Positions 18,097 through 27,574 of a DNA stretch of 35,925 bases are shown piece after piece (position 1 is the stretch's first letter; each line of letters begins with the position of its first letter). The notes under the pieces are model-generated. The model saw only the letters and a program-made list of their open reading frames with translations. It was not told the origin of the DNA and did no database searches. The DNA comes from Planctomycetota bacterium (GTDB lineage: Bacteria > Planctomycetota > Phycisphaerae > Sedimentisphaerales > Anaerobacaceae), in contig JAAYVJ010000048.1 in assembly GCA_012517265.1 (NCBI GenBank), positions 1 to 35,925 of the forward strand, in the 5' to 3' direction. The translations under genes and the position numbers were made by a program.

Positions 18097-18697
18097 TGAC
18101 GAAATAGATCAGATTCTCAAGTTCTGTCTCGAGGTTGATATTGTTCACGATCGAGCCGTTCGGGGCCTTGAGGCAGATCGGCGCGAAATTCAGAACCCCC
18201 TTGATCCCGGCCGCCAGCACAAGCCCCAACACCTGCTGGGCGGCGTAGTCGGGGACCGCGATGATCGCCAGCGTGATGTTGCGGCTCTTCACGAATTCGG
18301 CCAGATTCTCCAGAGGCAGTACAGGCGGTTTGCCGTCCGGATTGTACTTCACCGGATCGATCTCGAATCCGGCGGCGATGCTGATGCCGCTTCGCTCGAA
18401 GCCAGGATAGTGCAGCAGGGCCCGCCCCATGTTGCCGACGCCGATCAGAACGAACTCCTGAAGCTGCTCTTTGCCCAGGATCTTGTTGAGTTGATCGGCC
18501 AATTCGTCGACCTTGTAGCCCCCTCGGCGGTTCCCTGTGATTCCGAACAGAGAGAAATCCTTGCGAACCTGGGCCGCCGTGACACCGGCTGCGTCCGCCA
18601 AATTATCGGAAAAGACCCTGACGAAGTTCAGCGTCTTGAGCCGATTCAGCGCGTTTTTGTACCTGGATAACCGTATTATACAACTTCGATTGGCCAT
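18074..18697 (-). CDS. rex: Redox-sensing transcriptional repressor Rex
   Basis: MANRSCIIRLSRYKNALNRL...AAQVRKDFSLFG...RGGYKVDELADQLNKILG...VLIGVGNMGRALLHYPGF; overlaps the kinase start by 23 nt; ORF 18074..18802 is over-extended. Confidence 0.9.
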   Translation of the reverse strand: MANRSCIIRLSRYKNALNRLKTLNFVRVFSDNLADAAGVTAAQVRKDFSLFGITGNRRGGYKVDELADQLNKILGKEQLQEFVLIGVGNMGRALLHYPGFERSGISIAAGFEIDPVKYNPDGKPPVLPLENLAEFVKSRNITLAIIAVPDYAAQQVLGLVLAAGIKGVLNFAPICLKAPNGSIVNNINLETELENLIYFVNAHENGN

Positions 18698-18784
18698 GAC
18701 CTGCACGCCTTGTTCCCATGCGTTCGAGCTAGCGACAAACCCAGTGGGGTGCCCCCCGAAATGCTCAAAGCTCTTTATCGCACC

Positions 18785-18813
18785 ATTATCGAACATATAC
18801 ACATGCAGGTCAA
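18785..18813 (-). promoter_or_regulatory. Candidate sigma-70-type promoter for rex-hydrogenase operon
   Basis: Minus strand TTGACC (18808-18813), 17-bp spacer, GATAAT (18785-18790). Confidence 0.5.
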
Positions 18814-19297
18814 GGAAAATGTTGCACCATTTTTCACATCTGAGTTCCAGATATCAGTACTAAAAACGAGGATTGGGGTTCAGATCGCCCCTGAGGCACT
18901 GCCGAAAGGCCCATGCGAAACGGACCTGCGATGCCGGGATGGGAACACCTCCCGGGGCCGACCCCGCCCCCTGGCCCCTTCCATCCCCACTATCTGCTTG
19001 GTCAGCTAGGTCGAAGCACGACAGGCGGCATAACCCGACCAGTCTTCGCCTCATACGCAAAAGCAGGAGAAGTCTTATGTTACGAAAATCACAAAAAGCA
19101 TGGTCTTTAAGACTCAGCGATCATCCAAGATGCCAGACAATCCCCAGCCTCGTGCCATATGGAAAGGGTCAATGACCTGACCGCGTACGTCTTTGTAGTA
19201 TATCAGTAGGATAATTTGAAATCCATCTAGGCAAAGCCTGCCTCCAGGAATCCCCCATGATGGCCGAAGTCTATCGCGGCGGCATGCCAGAACGAGA

Positions 19298-19313
19298 GGT
19301 TCTCGCGAGAACC
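19298..19313. promoter_or_regulatory. Perfect 16-bp palindrome GGTTCTCGCGAGAACC upstream of cheW
   Basis: Self-complementary, ends 22 nt before the preferred cheW ATG. Confidence 0.5.
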
Positions 19314-19335
19314 GCATCTGATGAAGGAGAGCGCG

Positions 19336-19836
19336 ATGCCGGACGCACTTGCACAAGATCGCCAGAGACAGACAGCAATGATTGAGAAGGAGGGCAAGTA
19401 CCTGACCTTTGCCTTGGGAGCGGAGGAGTACGGCCTGGAAATCCTCAAGGTCCGCGAGATCGTCGGATACATCAATGTGACCGCCGTGCCGCAGACGCCG
19501 TCGCACGTCAAGGGCGTCGTCAATCTCCGCGGCCAAGTCATTCCGGTCGTCGATCTGCGGGCCAAGTTTGGCATGGCCACCACCGAGGTCACCGAGCAGA
19601 CCTGCATCATCGTCGTCGAGATCACCCAGAGCGGCCGCAAGTCCAACACCGGCATCATCGTCGACCGCGTCCAGGAAGTTCTGGACATCTCCGGCCAGCA
19701 CATCGAGGAGGCGCCGCAGTTCGGCGATTCGGTTGACACCGACTTCATCCTGGGCATGGGCAAGGTCGGGGACAAGGTCAAGATCCTATTGGACATCGAC
19801 CGCGTCCTGGCCGCAAGCGACTCGGCCGTACACTGA
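19336..19836 (+). CDS. cheW: CheW chemotaxis adaptor
   Basis: KYLTFALGAEEYGLEILKVREIVGYINVTAVPQTPSHVKGVVNLRGQVIPVVDLRAKFGM; ATG 19336 has AAGGAG upstream (ORF start 19321 overlaps that RBS). Confidence 0.92.
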   Translation: MPDALAQDRQRQTAMIEKEGKYLTFALGAEEYGLEILKVREIVGYINVTAVPQTPSHVKGVVNLRGQVIPVVDLRAKFGMATTEVTEQTCIIVVEITQSGRKSNTGIIVDRVQEVLDISGQHIEEAPQFGDSVDTDFILGMGKVGDKVKILLDIDRVLAASDSAVH

Positions 19837-19874
19837 GCCTATCGCTGTATGAGTGCATTGAAAAGGAGAGACCG

Positions 19875-22394
19875 ATGCTGGAGAGAATGAGACTCGTCAC
19901 AAAACTGGGGGGAGTGTGCATTCTGTTGGCCGCCGTCCCGGTCACGATCATGGGCGTGTTGAGCCTGCATGCCCAATTGTCCTCAGGGAACCGGGTGTCC
20001 GAATTGACGGGGGAACGTCTGCGCAAGAACGCCGAGGACGCCCTGCTTTCAGGCACGAAGCAGGACGGCCAGACCGTGTCGGCCTTCATCGCGGGAGCCC
20101 AGAACGACACTCTGGCCCTCGCCGCCTCGGGAACCGTTCATTCCTATGTCCAGGCAAAGACCGGATCGAGCGAACTGTGGAATCGCATCACGCGAGCGCA
20201 CTGCGATCTGATCCTCAACGGGCTCCTCGACGCGGCTGTCCTTCAGAAGGCCTCCGCCGAACAGACCGCCGGAGTCGATACGACCCTGCCCAAGATGGTC
20301 CTGTCCAAGAAAGTCGGGAAGACCGGCTATGCCTTCGTGCTCAACTCCAAGGGCGACACCCTGGTTCACCCCCGAACGGAGTTCGTTGGCAAGAACGTGA
20401 TCACCGACATGAAGCTGACCGTCTTCCAGGAAATGCTCGACCGTCGCAAGTCCGGCGAAAACGGGTGGCTCACGTATGCGTTCGAAAACCGCCAGAAGTT
20501 CCTTGCTTACACTTATTTCGCCGACTGGGACTGGCTCGTATGCATCAGCGGATACATGGATGAGATGAGCCAGGCGGCGGCCGAGGACAGCATTCAACTT
20601 CTCCGGCGGGACATGCTCGAGGTCGCGCAGCGAGTCAAGCTGCAAACGGCCAAAGGCCCGAAACCCTGCTATTCCCAGGTTCGATTCCTCGATGCGGGGG
20701 GAAAAGAGATTGTGGTCGTCAACAACGGCGTCCTCGTGAACGAAAGCGCCCTGGGGACACGAAGCGACGCCGACTGGTTTGAAACCGCCAAGAAGATGCC
20801 CGAGGGGCAGGCTTACATCACGCCTGTGGAAATCGCCAAGAACACGGGCAGTCCGGAGATCCGCATCGCCGCCCCGGTGTACGTGCAGGGGGAACCGCAC
20901 GGCGTTGTCGTCATCAACGTGGATTGGAGTCTGGTCCAGGATCTGCTGGCCGACAGCATCTATGGAAAGACGGGCTACGCCTACATCCTCAACGAGAAAG
21001 GAGTCCTCCTCACGCATCCCAAGTACACGTTGAAGGACAACACGAACCTCAGCGACTCCAGTTTCGGCAAACTGGCGACGATTGTCAAAGACCAGATGCT
21101 CCAGGGCGCCACGGGAGTGTCACGCTATCTCTTCGAGGGCGTGGACAAGTACGCAGCCTTCTGTCCGCTGGTGTTGGGAGACAATCACTATGTCGTCGCA
21201 ACCACGGTGCCGGTGGATGAGGTGACCGAGATCGTCCGCGAGATCGACCTCATCGTGGCCGGCGGGACTCGCGTCCAGCTTTGGATCGTCGCCATCGCGG
21301 TTGTCGCGATGGCTGGAGTCGGCATGGCGATCGGAGTTCTCTTTGCGCGATCCGTTTCGAAGGCGCTCGGTCGAATCGTAGTGCAGTTGACCGAGGGGGC
21401 CGAGCAGGTCGCTTCGGCATCCAGCCAGGTCTCCTCGGCCTCGCAGTCGCTGGCCGAAGGGGCGACGGAGCAGGCCGCCGGCCTGCAGGAGACCTCCTCC
21501 AGCCTTGAAGAGATGTCCAGCATGACCAAGCAGAACGCCGACAACGCCCAGCAGGCCAACACCCTGGCCGCCGAGGCGAAGAAGGCCGCCGGCTCCGGCG
21601 TCGAATCGATGAGCCGGATGAACGCCGCGATCCAGGAGATCCAGAGGAGTTCCGACGAAACCGCCAAGATCATCAAAGTGATCGACGAGATCGCGTTCCA
21701 GACGAATCTGCTGGCACTGAACGCCGCGGTGGAAGCGGCGAGGGCAGGCGAGGCGGGCAAGGGCTTCGCCGTCGTCGCCGAAGAGGTGCGGAACCTGGCG
21801 ATGCGATCGGCGGAAGCGGCCAAGAACACCGCCAGCATGATCGAGGAGTCGGTCAAGAACTCCAAGAACGGCGTGGACATCGCCAGCGAAGTCAGCAAGG
21901 TCCTCGAAGAGATCGTCCAAAGCGTGGGCAAGACGACGGACCTGGTCAGCGAGATCGCGGCGGCTTCGCAGGAACAGGCCCAGGGGATCGACCAGGTGAA
22001 CACCGCGGTCTCTCAGATGGACAAGGTGACGCAGCAGAACGCCGCCAACGCCGAGGAATCGGCCAGCGCGTCGGAAGAGCTCAGCGCCCAGGCGGAAAGC
22101 ATGAAGGAGATTGTGAGCCAACTGGTGGCGATGGTCGAGGGCGCCGGCTCGCAGGCGGCCCGGTCGCACGCAGGCGGATCGGATCGTCACGCCGTCCGTT
22201 CGAACGTCGAGACTCAGTTCCGCGCGGTTTCGAAGCCCCGGCCGAATACCCGCAAGTTCGCCAGGTCGGACGAAGTCCTGCACGAGATCGCCGAGCCGTC
22301 CGGCAAGTCGCGGGCCGCAGCCTCGAAATCCGCCGCAAAGGCCGCGATCCCGCTCGAAAGCGACCACGAAAGCCTCAGGGAATTCAACAGCTAA
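19875..22394 (+). CDS. Methyl-accepting chemotaxis protein with Cache-type sensor domain
   Basis: N-terminal TM, Cache-like segments (GKTGYAFVLNSKGDTLVHP; GKTGYAYILNEKGVLLTHP), signalling hairpin DEIAFQTNLLALNAAVEAARAGEAGKGFAVVAEEVRNLAMRSAEAA; RBS AAGGAGAG. Confidence 0.95.
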   Translation: MLERMRLVTKLGGVCILLAAVPVTIMGVLSLHAQLSSGNRVSELTGERLRKNAEDALLSGTKQDGQTVSAFIAGAQNDTLALAASGTVHSYVQAKTGSSELWNRITRAHCDLILNGLLDAAVLQKASAEQTAGVDTTLPKMVLSKKVGKTGYAFVLNSKGDTLVHPRTEFVGKNVITDMKLTVFQEMLDRRKSGENGWLTYAFENRQKFLAYTYFADWDWLVCISGYMDEMSQAAAEDSIQLLRRDMLEVAQRVKLQTAKGPKPCYSQVRFLDAGGKEIVVVNNGVLVNESALGTRSDADWFETAKKMPEGQAYITPVEIAKNTGSPEIRIAAPVYVQGEPHGVVVINVDWSLVQDLLADSIYGKTGYAYILNEKGVLLTHPKYTLKDNTNLSDSSFGKLATIVKDQMLQGATGVSRYLFEGVDKYAAFCPLVLGDNHYVVATTVPVDEVTEIVREIDLIVAGGTRVQLWIVAIAVVAMAGVGMAIGVLFARSVSKALGRIVVQLTEGAEQVASASSQVSSASQSLAEGATEQAAGLQETSSSLEEMSSMTKQNADNAQQANTLAAEAKKAAGSGVESMSRMNAAIQEIQRSSDETAKIIKVIDEIAFQTNLLALNAAVEAARAGEAGKGFAVVAEEVRNLAMRSAEAAKNTASMIEESVKNSKNGVDIASEVSKVLEEIVQSVGKTTDLVSEIAAASQEQAQGIDQVNTAVSQMDKVTQQNAANAEESASASEELSAQAESMKEIVSQLVAMVEGAGSQAARSHAGGSDRHAVRSNVETQFRAVSKPRPNTRKFARSDEVLHEIAEPSGKSRAAASKSAAKAAIPLESDHESLREFNS

Positions 22395-22428
22395 GATCCC
22401 TTTCACCAAAGGCCGTTCCATAGCGGCC

Positions 22429-22465
22429 GAACACCCGGGTGGAGAGGAAGTCCGCCCGGGTGTTC
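22429..22465 (+). terminator. Strong stem-loop after MCP gene, probable terminator
   Basis: GAACACCCGGG - 15 nt loop - CCCGGGTGTTC (11-bp perfect stem) followed by TCTTCTCTT. Confidence 0.65.
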
Positions 22466-22641
22466 TCTTCTCTTGAGACAACCTGCGCCGGATTGGGGTT
22501 TGCCCTTGCGGTCGCGGTCTCGGCGGGTGCTGCAGGAAGGTCTTCGCGATGCCCCGGTTGGAGCCCTCGCGGCTCTCCGTGGAGTCCTCGTCAGGAGGGC
22601 TCTTCTCGCAATCCAATGCTTGTCCGACTATGCCATGCCCT

Positions 22642-23250
22642 TCACCGCGAATGGCCCAGCGCCGCCTGGATATCGCCTACGAGTCGCTCGTCGAGCGGGT
22701 CGACGGCCGGTTCGTACCGGGCGATCACCTCGCCCTGCCGGCTCACCAGGAACTTGGTGAAGTTCCACGGAATGTCGCCACCGAACCGGGGAAGGCCCGT
22801 TAAGAAACGGTACAGCGGATGGATGTCGTCGCCTTGCACGGAGATCTTCGCGAACAGCGGAAAGGTGACGCCGTAGGCGGTGGAGCAGAACTCCTTGATC
22901 TGCTCGTTCGTCCCCGGCTCCTGGCCCCGGAAGTTGTTGGCCGGGAAAGCGAGCACCGTCAGCCCCTGATCGCGGTACTTCTCGTACAGGGCCTCGAGCC
23001 CGGCGTACTGCTTCGTGTAGCCGCACTTGCTGGCGACGTTGACCAGGAGCAGGACGTTGCCGCTAAACCGGCTCAGCGGGACAGGGTTGCCGTCAATGTC
23101 GTCCAATTCGAACGAATACAGACGTGGGGATGCGGCTTCTTTCGATTCAATGGTCCCTTGGGAAGATGAAGCGACGGGCTCCTGCTCGTGACCGCATGAC
23201 GACGCCAGAAGCAGCCCCGCAACCAGGATCGCGCCAATAGTGGTTTTCAC
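22642..23250 (-). CDS. Glutathione peroxidase family lipoprotein (Cys-type)
   Basis: Lipobox-like LLLASSC; NVASKCGYTKQYAGLEALYEKY, FPANNFRGQEPGTNEQI, WNFTKFLV. Confidence 0.9.
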   Translation of the reverse strand: MKTTIGAILVAGLLLASSCGHEQEPVASSSQGTIESKEAASPRLYSFELDDIDGNPVPLSRFSGNVLLLVNVASKCGYTKQYAGLEALYEKYRDQGLTVLAFPANNFRGQEPGTNEQIKEFCSTAYGVTFPLFAKISVQGDDIHPLYRFLTGLPRFGGDIPWNFTKFLVSRQGEVIARYEPAVDPLDERLVGDIQAALGHSR

Positions 23251-23492
23251 AGGTTTCTCCTTGTCTCAGACGGAACTGTGGTTTCATAGAACTCCAGATC
23301 GGAGGCAGGCCCTTGGGCAAGACAGGGGACCCCGATCTCGCCGGACCTTCTGTCCACAAGCCCAACCGGCTCACCGACACCCCTGTCTGCGGGGCGTCTT
23401 GTCGTGCCCCCAGGAGTCTTACCCCGATCCGGCGAGCCTTTCCACCGGGGGCGACGCCTCGGTTCGAAGCGCAGGCCCGAATTCCATCCCGT

Positions 23493-23975
23493 TCAACGGT
23501 TGAGCCACCAGATCGACGCATTCAGAACTCCCGCGAAGGACACCCACGCCAAGTATGGGGCCAGAAGCCCGGCCGCTACCCCCGATATCCAGGCGAAGCG
23601 CCACAAGGTGACGACGAGCGCGCCCCAGAGCAATATGAGCACAATCAGCGCCAACCCGATCCGATGCCAGCCAAAGAACACCGGGGACCACAGGGCGTTG
23701 AGAACGAGCTGCACCAGGAACCAGGCCAGAGCCGCCCGCACACCCCGCGAATCCAGGCCTTTGCGCCATACGAGAAACGCCGCGACGCCCATCAGAATGT
23801 ACAGGGTCGTCCAGACAGGGCCGAAAACCCACCCCGGCGGCGTGAACGAAGGCTTCCGGATCGCTCCATACCACGCCTGAAACCCGCCTGGTCCGGGGAC
23901 CAACGAACCAATCACCCCGGCTCCCAGACTCGCACCGCAGGCCGCGGTCAGACGGAGAAGATCCTTGCCGCTCAC
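23493..23975 (-). CDS. TspO/MBR family (tryptophan-rich sensory) protein
   Basis: WYGAIRKPSFTPPGWVFGPVWTTLYILMGVAAFLVW...ALWSPVFFGWHRIGLAL...PYLAWVSFAGVLNASIWWLN; GTG start at 23975 preferred. Confidence 0.9.
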   Translation of the reverse strand: MSGKDLLRLTAACGASLGAGVIGSLVPGPGGFQAWYGAIRKPSFTPPGWVFGPVWTTLYILMGVAAFLVWRKGLDSRGVRAALAWFLVQLVLNALWSPVFFGWHRIGLALIVLILLWGALVVTLWRFAWISGVAAGLLAPYLAWVSFAGVLNASIWWLNR

Positions 23976-24215
23976 AATCAACCTCTCTTTCCAGGCGTCA
24001 ATACACGGACACTCGTCGCGATCAACCAACAGCTATACAGGCCGTCCAAACGGCGGGTTCCGCCGGAACAAAGGCAAAATCTCCGCGCGCTTTCACAGAA
24101 CCCGGAGCCCGCCGGGCTGTAGAAAGAACGCGGGCAGTTGCGCCGAAGGTCGTGGCTGGCGGAAGCAGGTGACGTGAGGCAAGAGCAGGGGCAGAAAAGA
24201 GAGAAAGGAACCGGA

Positions 24216-24716
24216 ATGAACATCTTCGAATTCGCGATGGACAAGGAGAAGTACAGCGAGTTGTACTACCGCGACCTGGCGCAGAGGAGCACGAGCGCCG
24301 GATTGAAGAACATCCTGACCATGCTGGCCGATGAAGAGGCCAAGCACTACCGCACCATGGAACACATGAAGGCGGGAACGCCGCGATCGGTCGCCGATAC
24401 GCCGGTCCTGGGCAGCGCCAAGAAGATCTTCGAGAAGATGCGCAAGGAGGCGGAGAAGGTCGACTTCCACATGGGCGAAGTGGATCTCTACAGGAAGGCC
24501 GCCAAGATCGAGGAAGAGAGCAAGCGGTTCTACAGTCAGAAAGCCCAGGAGGCGACCGATCCCACCCACAAGGAAATCCTCCGCAAGCTGGCCCAGGAGG
24601 AGGACAGGCACCTGGTGTTGATGGACAGCCTCGTGAGCTTCGTGTCCCGGCCGGACACCTATCTCGAAGACGCCGAATTCAGCCACATCGACGACTACGT
24701 GGAGGAGGAGTTCTAA
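24216..24716 (+). CDS. Ferritin-like/rubrerythrin family protein
   Basis: Repeated ExxH/EE helices: LTMLADEEAKHYRTMEHM...LRKLAQEEDRHLVLMDSL. Confidence 0.8.
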   Translation: MNIFEFAMDKEKYSELYYRDLAQRSTSAGLKNILTMLADEEAKHYRTMEHMKAGTPRSVADTPVLGSAKKIFEKMRKEAEKVDFHMGEVDLYRKAAKIEEESKRFYSQKAQEATDPTHKEILRKLAQEEDRHLVLMDSLVSFVSRPDTYLEDAEFSHIDDYVEEEF

Positions 24717-24791
24717 GGTTTCGGCGGTGGAGCGAGCCCCCGGGAAAAGACCCCCGGCGGCGCCCGGTTCCCCGCCAAAACGGCTTCCGCG

Positions 24792-25490
24792 CTATTGCGG
24801 CTTCGGACCTGGTGCGATTACCGTTTTGGCGGAGAACTCCCTTTGCAGATCGCTTTCCAGGCGTCCGAGGATGTCCACGAGACTTCGGTTGAGGGCCTCC
24901 ACAAAGACTTCCGTGGTCCGGTCGGAGACAGGGGTTGCCGCATGATAGGTCTGGGCGAAAGCCACCTTCTCCGTCCCACCGGAATTGTCCAGAAGGAACA
25001 GACGCATCTCCATCACCGCCGCGGGGGCGGATTCATCCGAAAAGTCGCCGTAGAGGGCGGTGACGTTGCCTTCCAGGGTGTAATCCGGCGCGATCCGGCT
25101 GCCCGCCGGCACAACTCTCTGGAATAACCCGGAATCGGCGAGCCAGGCTCGGGTCTGCTCGGTGATCATGGTGCCCGGCGCGATCAGGAACTGGCGATAG
25201 GCGTCCGCCTCATACTCGAACCGCCCGAGGCGATAGACCAGGTTTCGAGCCGTGAAGGCGGCGTCGACGCTAAACCGATGCACCTCCAGCGTGCCATCGA
25301 CCACGGGCCGTAGGGATTGGCCCGACCGAACGGCTTCCAGGATATACTGCTGCCGCTCTTTCGAAGAGTGCGTCGAGCATCCCCCGGCCAGCACCCCCAG
25401 GCAGATCAGGCAGAGGCCCGCCAGGCCGGGCGTCCACAAGGCTCGCGAGGAGCCGATCCGGGTTTCGACGAATCTGGGACTACGGGTCAT
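24792..25490 (-). CDS. ABC-type transport auxiliary lipoprotein (Mla/Pqi-type)
   Basis: Lipobox LAGGC; RRFVVAPGT-like LIAPGTMITEQTRAWLADSGLFQRVV; overlaps mlaD-like stop by 4 nt. Confidence 0.75.
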   Translation of the reverse strand: MTRSPRFVETRIGSSRALWTPGLAGLCLICLGVLAGGCSTHSSKERQQYILEAVRSGQSLRPVVDGTLEVHRFSVDAAFTARNLVYRLGRFEYEADAYRQFLIAPGTMITEQTRAWLADSGLFQRVVPAGSRIAPDYTLEGNVTALYGDFSDESAPAAVMEMRLFLLDNSGGTEKVAFAQTYHAATPVSDRTTEVFVEALNRSLVDILGRLESDLQREFSAKTVIAPGPKPQ

Positions 25491-26710
25491 TTCAATACCT
25501 CCGATTTGCGGGGCGGGTTGCTGAACAGAAGCTCCGACGGACGCTCCCTGAGCGTCGCAACCAGATCACTCAGGCCGTCCAGGGTCTCTCGCAGCTCGAC
25601 CAGAATCGTCTGGATCTCCGGCCTCTCGGTCGCCAGGACCTTGTTGAGCTGCGACATCATCTGGTTGAGCCGGGCCACCACCTCCGGCACGTTCGCCCGA
25701 GTAGTCGCGCCGTCGGGCGGGGCCAGAAGGTCCTTCAGATACAGGTTCGTTCCGCGAAGCTCGGCGATCAGGCCCTGTGACTGGCGGCTCAGCGCCGGGA
25801 CGTTGGCGTCGGCCACCGCCTGATTCAGGGCGCCGAGGAGCCGCTCGACGTCCGCGTTGATCTGGACCATGTTCACCGCGGCCACCTTGTCGTTCAACGC
25901 GGTCAGCACGGCGCGGATCTGGCGGCTGATCTCGCGGACTTCGGCGTCCTCGACGGCCCGGCTCAGCGAGGCCAGGAGTTCCTGCGTGGACGTGTTGATC
26001 TTGTCCATCTCCAGGTCTTCCATCTTCTGGCGGCCCACCTGCAGCAGGGCCCGGGCCTCCACGCTCAGCTCGGCCAACTGGGCATCGTTGATCGCCCGAT
26101 CCAGGGACGTGAACAATTTCGCCAGCGAGCCGGCCAGCCCCTCGACGTCAATGCTCTGCAACTGGGTCAGGACCTTGTCGATGGAGTCCTTGATCGTCGT
26201 CAGTTCGCCCGGCGCCGAGGGGATCACCCTATAGATCGGCGTCCAGGGGAACTCATTGAGGGGGAACCGGTTCGGATCGAGATAGTTCATCTCAAGATAG
26301 GCCTGGCCGGTGAGGATGTTCGAGGTGATCCGCACCCGGAGCCCGCGGGCGATCATCTGCCGCATGGATTCCTCGATCGTCTCGACAGCGAAGTCCGGCA
26401 TCTTCGACCGCGGCACCGCGGTAACCACTCGGACATAGCACGCGTAAGGGGAAAGGGAACCGCCCTGCGTCGGCAGTTCGTACCTGTTGCCCACGAATCC
26501 GATCTGCGAAACCTGCCCGATTCGGACGCCTCGGAACTCCAGGGGCGACCCGACGCTCAGGCCGGTGATCGACTCGGCGAAGTACGACTCAAACAGCAGT
26601 TCGTCTTGCGCCAGCATCCCGGCTCCGAACACGACGACGGCCACCACGATCAGCGCCATCGCGACCAGCACAAAGAGACCGATCTTGAAATAGTGCGGCT
26701 TTGCATCCAT
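25487..26710 (-). CDS. MlaD/MCE family protein
   Basis: YFKIGLFVLVAMALIVVAVVVFGAG...FAESITGLSVGSPLEFRGVRIGQVSQIGF; start at 26710. Confidence 0.88.
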   Translation of the reverse strand: MDAKPHYFKIGLFVLVAMALIVVAVVVFGAGMLAQDELLFESYFAESITGLSVGSPLEFRGVRIGQVSQIGFVGNRYELPTQGGSLSPYACYVRVVTAVPRSKMPDFAVETIEESMRQMIARGLRVRITSNILTGQAYLEMNYLDPNRFPLNEFPWTPIYRVIPSAPGELTTIKDSIDKVLTQLQSIDVEGLAGSLAKLFTSLDRAINDAQLAELSVEARALLQVGRQKMEDLEMDKINTSTQELLASLSRAVEDAEVREISRQIRAVLTALNDKVAAVNMVQINADVERLLGALNQAVADANVPALSRQSQGLIAELRGTNLYLKDLLAPPDGATTRANVPEVVARLNQMMSQLNKVLATERPEIQTILVELRETLDGLSDLVATLRERPSELLFSNPPRKSEVLK

Positions 26711-26739
26711 TCCACAAACCCATCCAATCTTAAACTGTG

Positions 26740-26816
26740 GAAGCGTTGAAGCGTAGAAGCGTGGAAGCGTCAGAACTCCACGCATCTACGCTTCCACGCT
26801 TCCACGCTTCTACGCG
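26740..26816. repeat. Inverted array of 8-bp tandem repeats (GAAGCGTN x4 / ACGCWTCY x4)
   Basis: AAGCGT at 26741, 26749, 26757, 26765; ACGC[AT]T at 26780, 26788, 26796, 26804; includes perfect 18-bp arms 26753-26770 and 26796-26813. Confidence 0.85.
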
Positions 26817-27574
26817 TCCACCTTCTCGAGCCGGCGATTGAAGAACTGCCGGACCATCGGATGCTCGCTCTTGTCGCGAAGATCCTTCGGGCGGCCGTCG
26901 GCGACGATCGTCTTGCTCTCCCGGTCCACCATGATCGCGCGGTCGGCCACCGCGAAGATGCTCGGCAACTCGTGCGTCACGATCACGAACGTGATGCCCA
27001 GACTCCGCGACAGTTCCAGGACCAGCTCGTCGAGCTGCGCCGACGTGATCGGGTCCAGGCCCGCCGAGGGCTCGTCGAGGAACAGGATCTTGGGATCCAG
27101 GGCCAGGGCCCGCGCGATGGCGGCCCGCTTTCGCATGCCGCCGCTGAGCTCGGACGGCATCTTATACGCCGCGGCCTGGAGTCCGACCGCCTTGAGCTTC
27201 ATCTGGGCGATCACCTCGATCGCCTCGCGGGGCAGATCCGTGAACTCCTCCAGCACCAGCGCGACGTTCGACAGGATGGTCATCGAGCCGAACAGGGCGC
27301 CGCTCTGATAGGCCACGCCGATCTTGCGGAGCACGTCGAGCCACTGTTGTCCCTGGGCGGTCACGATGTCCGTCCCGTCGATCACGATGCTCCCGCTCAG
27401 CGGCCTGTGCAGGCCGATCATGTGCTTGAGCAGCGTGCTCTTGCCCGACCCGGAGCCGCCGAGAATGGTGAGAATCTCCCCGGCCCGGACATCGAAGTTG
27501 ATGTCCTTGAGGATGACCGTGCTGCCGTACCCGACAGCGAGGTCTTTCACCTGGACAATGGGTTGATCCGCCAT
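26810..27574 (-). CDS. ABC transporter ATP-binding protein (MlaF-like)
   Basis: Walker A GGSGSGKSTLLKHM, signature LSGGMRKRAAIARALA, Walker B ILFLDEPSAGLDP. Confidence 0.92.
   Translation of the reverse strand: MADQPIVQVKDLAVGYGSTVILKDINFDVRAGEILTILGGSGSGKSTLLKHMIGLHRPLSGSIVIDGTDIVTAQGQQWLDVLRKIGVAYQSGALFGSMTILSNVALVLEEFTDLPREAIEVIAQMKLKAVGLQAAAYKMPSELSGGMRKRAAIARALALDPKILFLDEPSAGLDPITSAQLDELVLELSRSLGITFVIVTHELPSIFAVADRAIMVDRESKTIVADGRPKDLRDKSEHPMVRQFFNRRLEKVDA

Noticed and set aside
18880-19060. Possible c-di-GMP (GEMM) riboswitch upstream of cheW
   Set aside because: Fragments such as ACGCAAAAGC resemble GEMM, but the conserved GNRA-capped stem and GGCAAACC context are missing.
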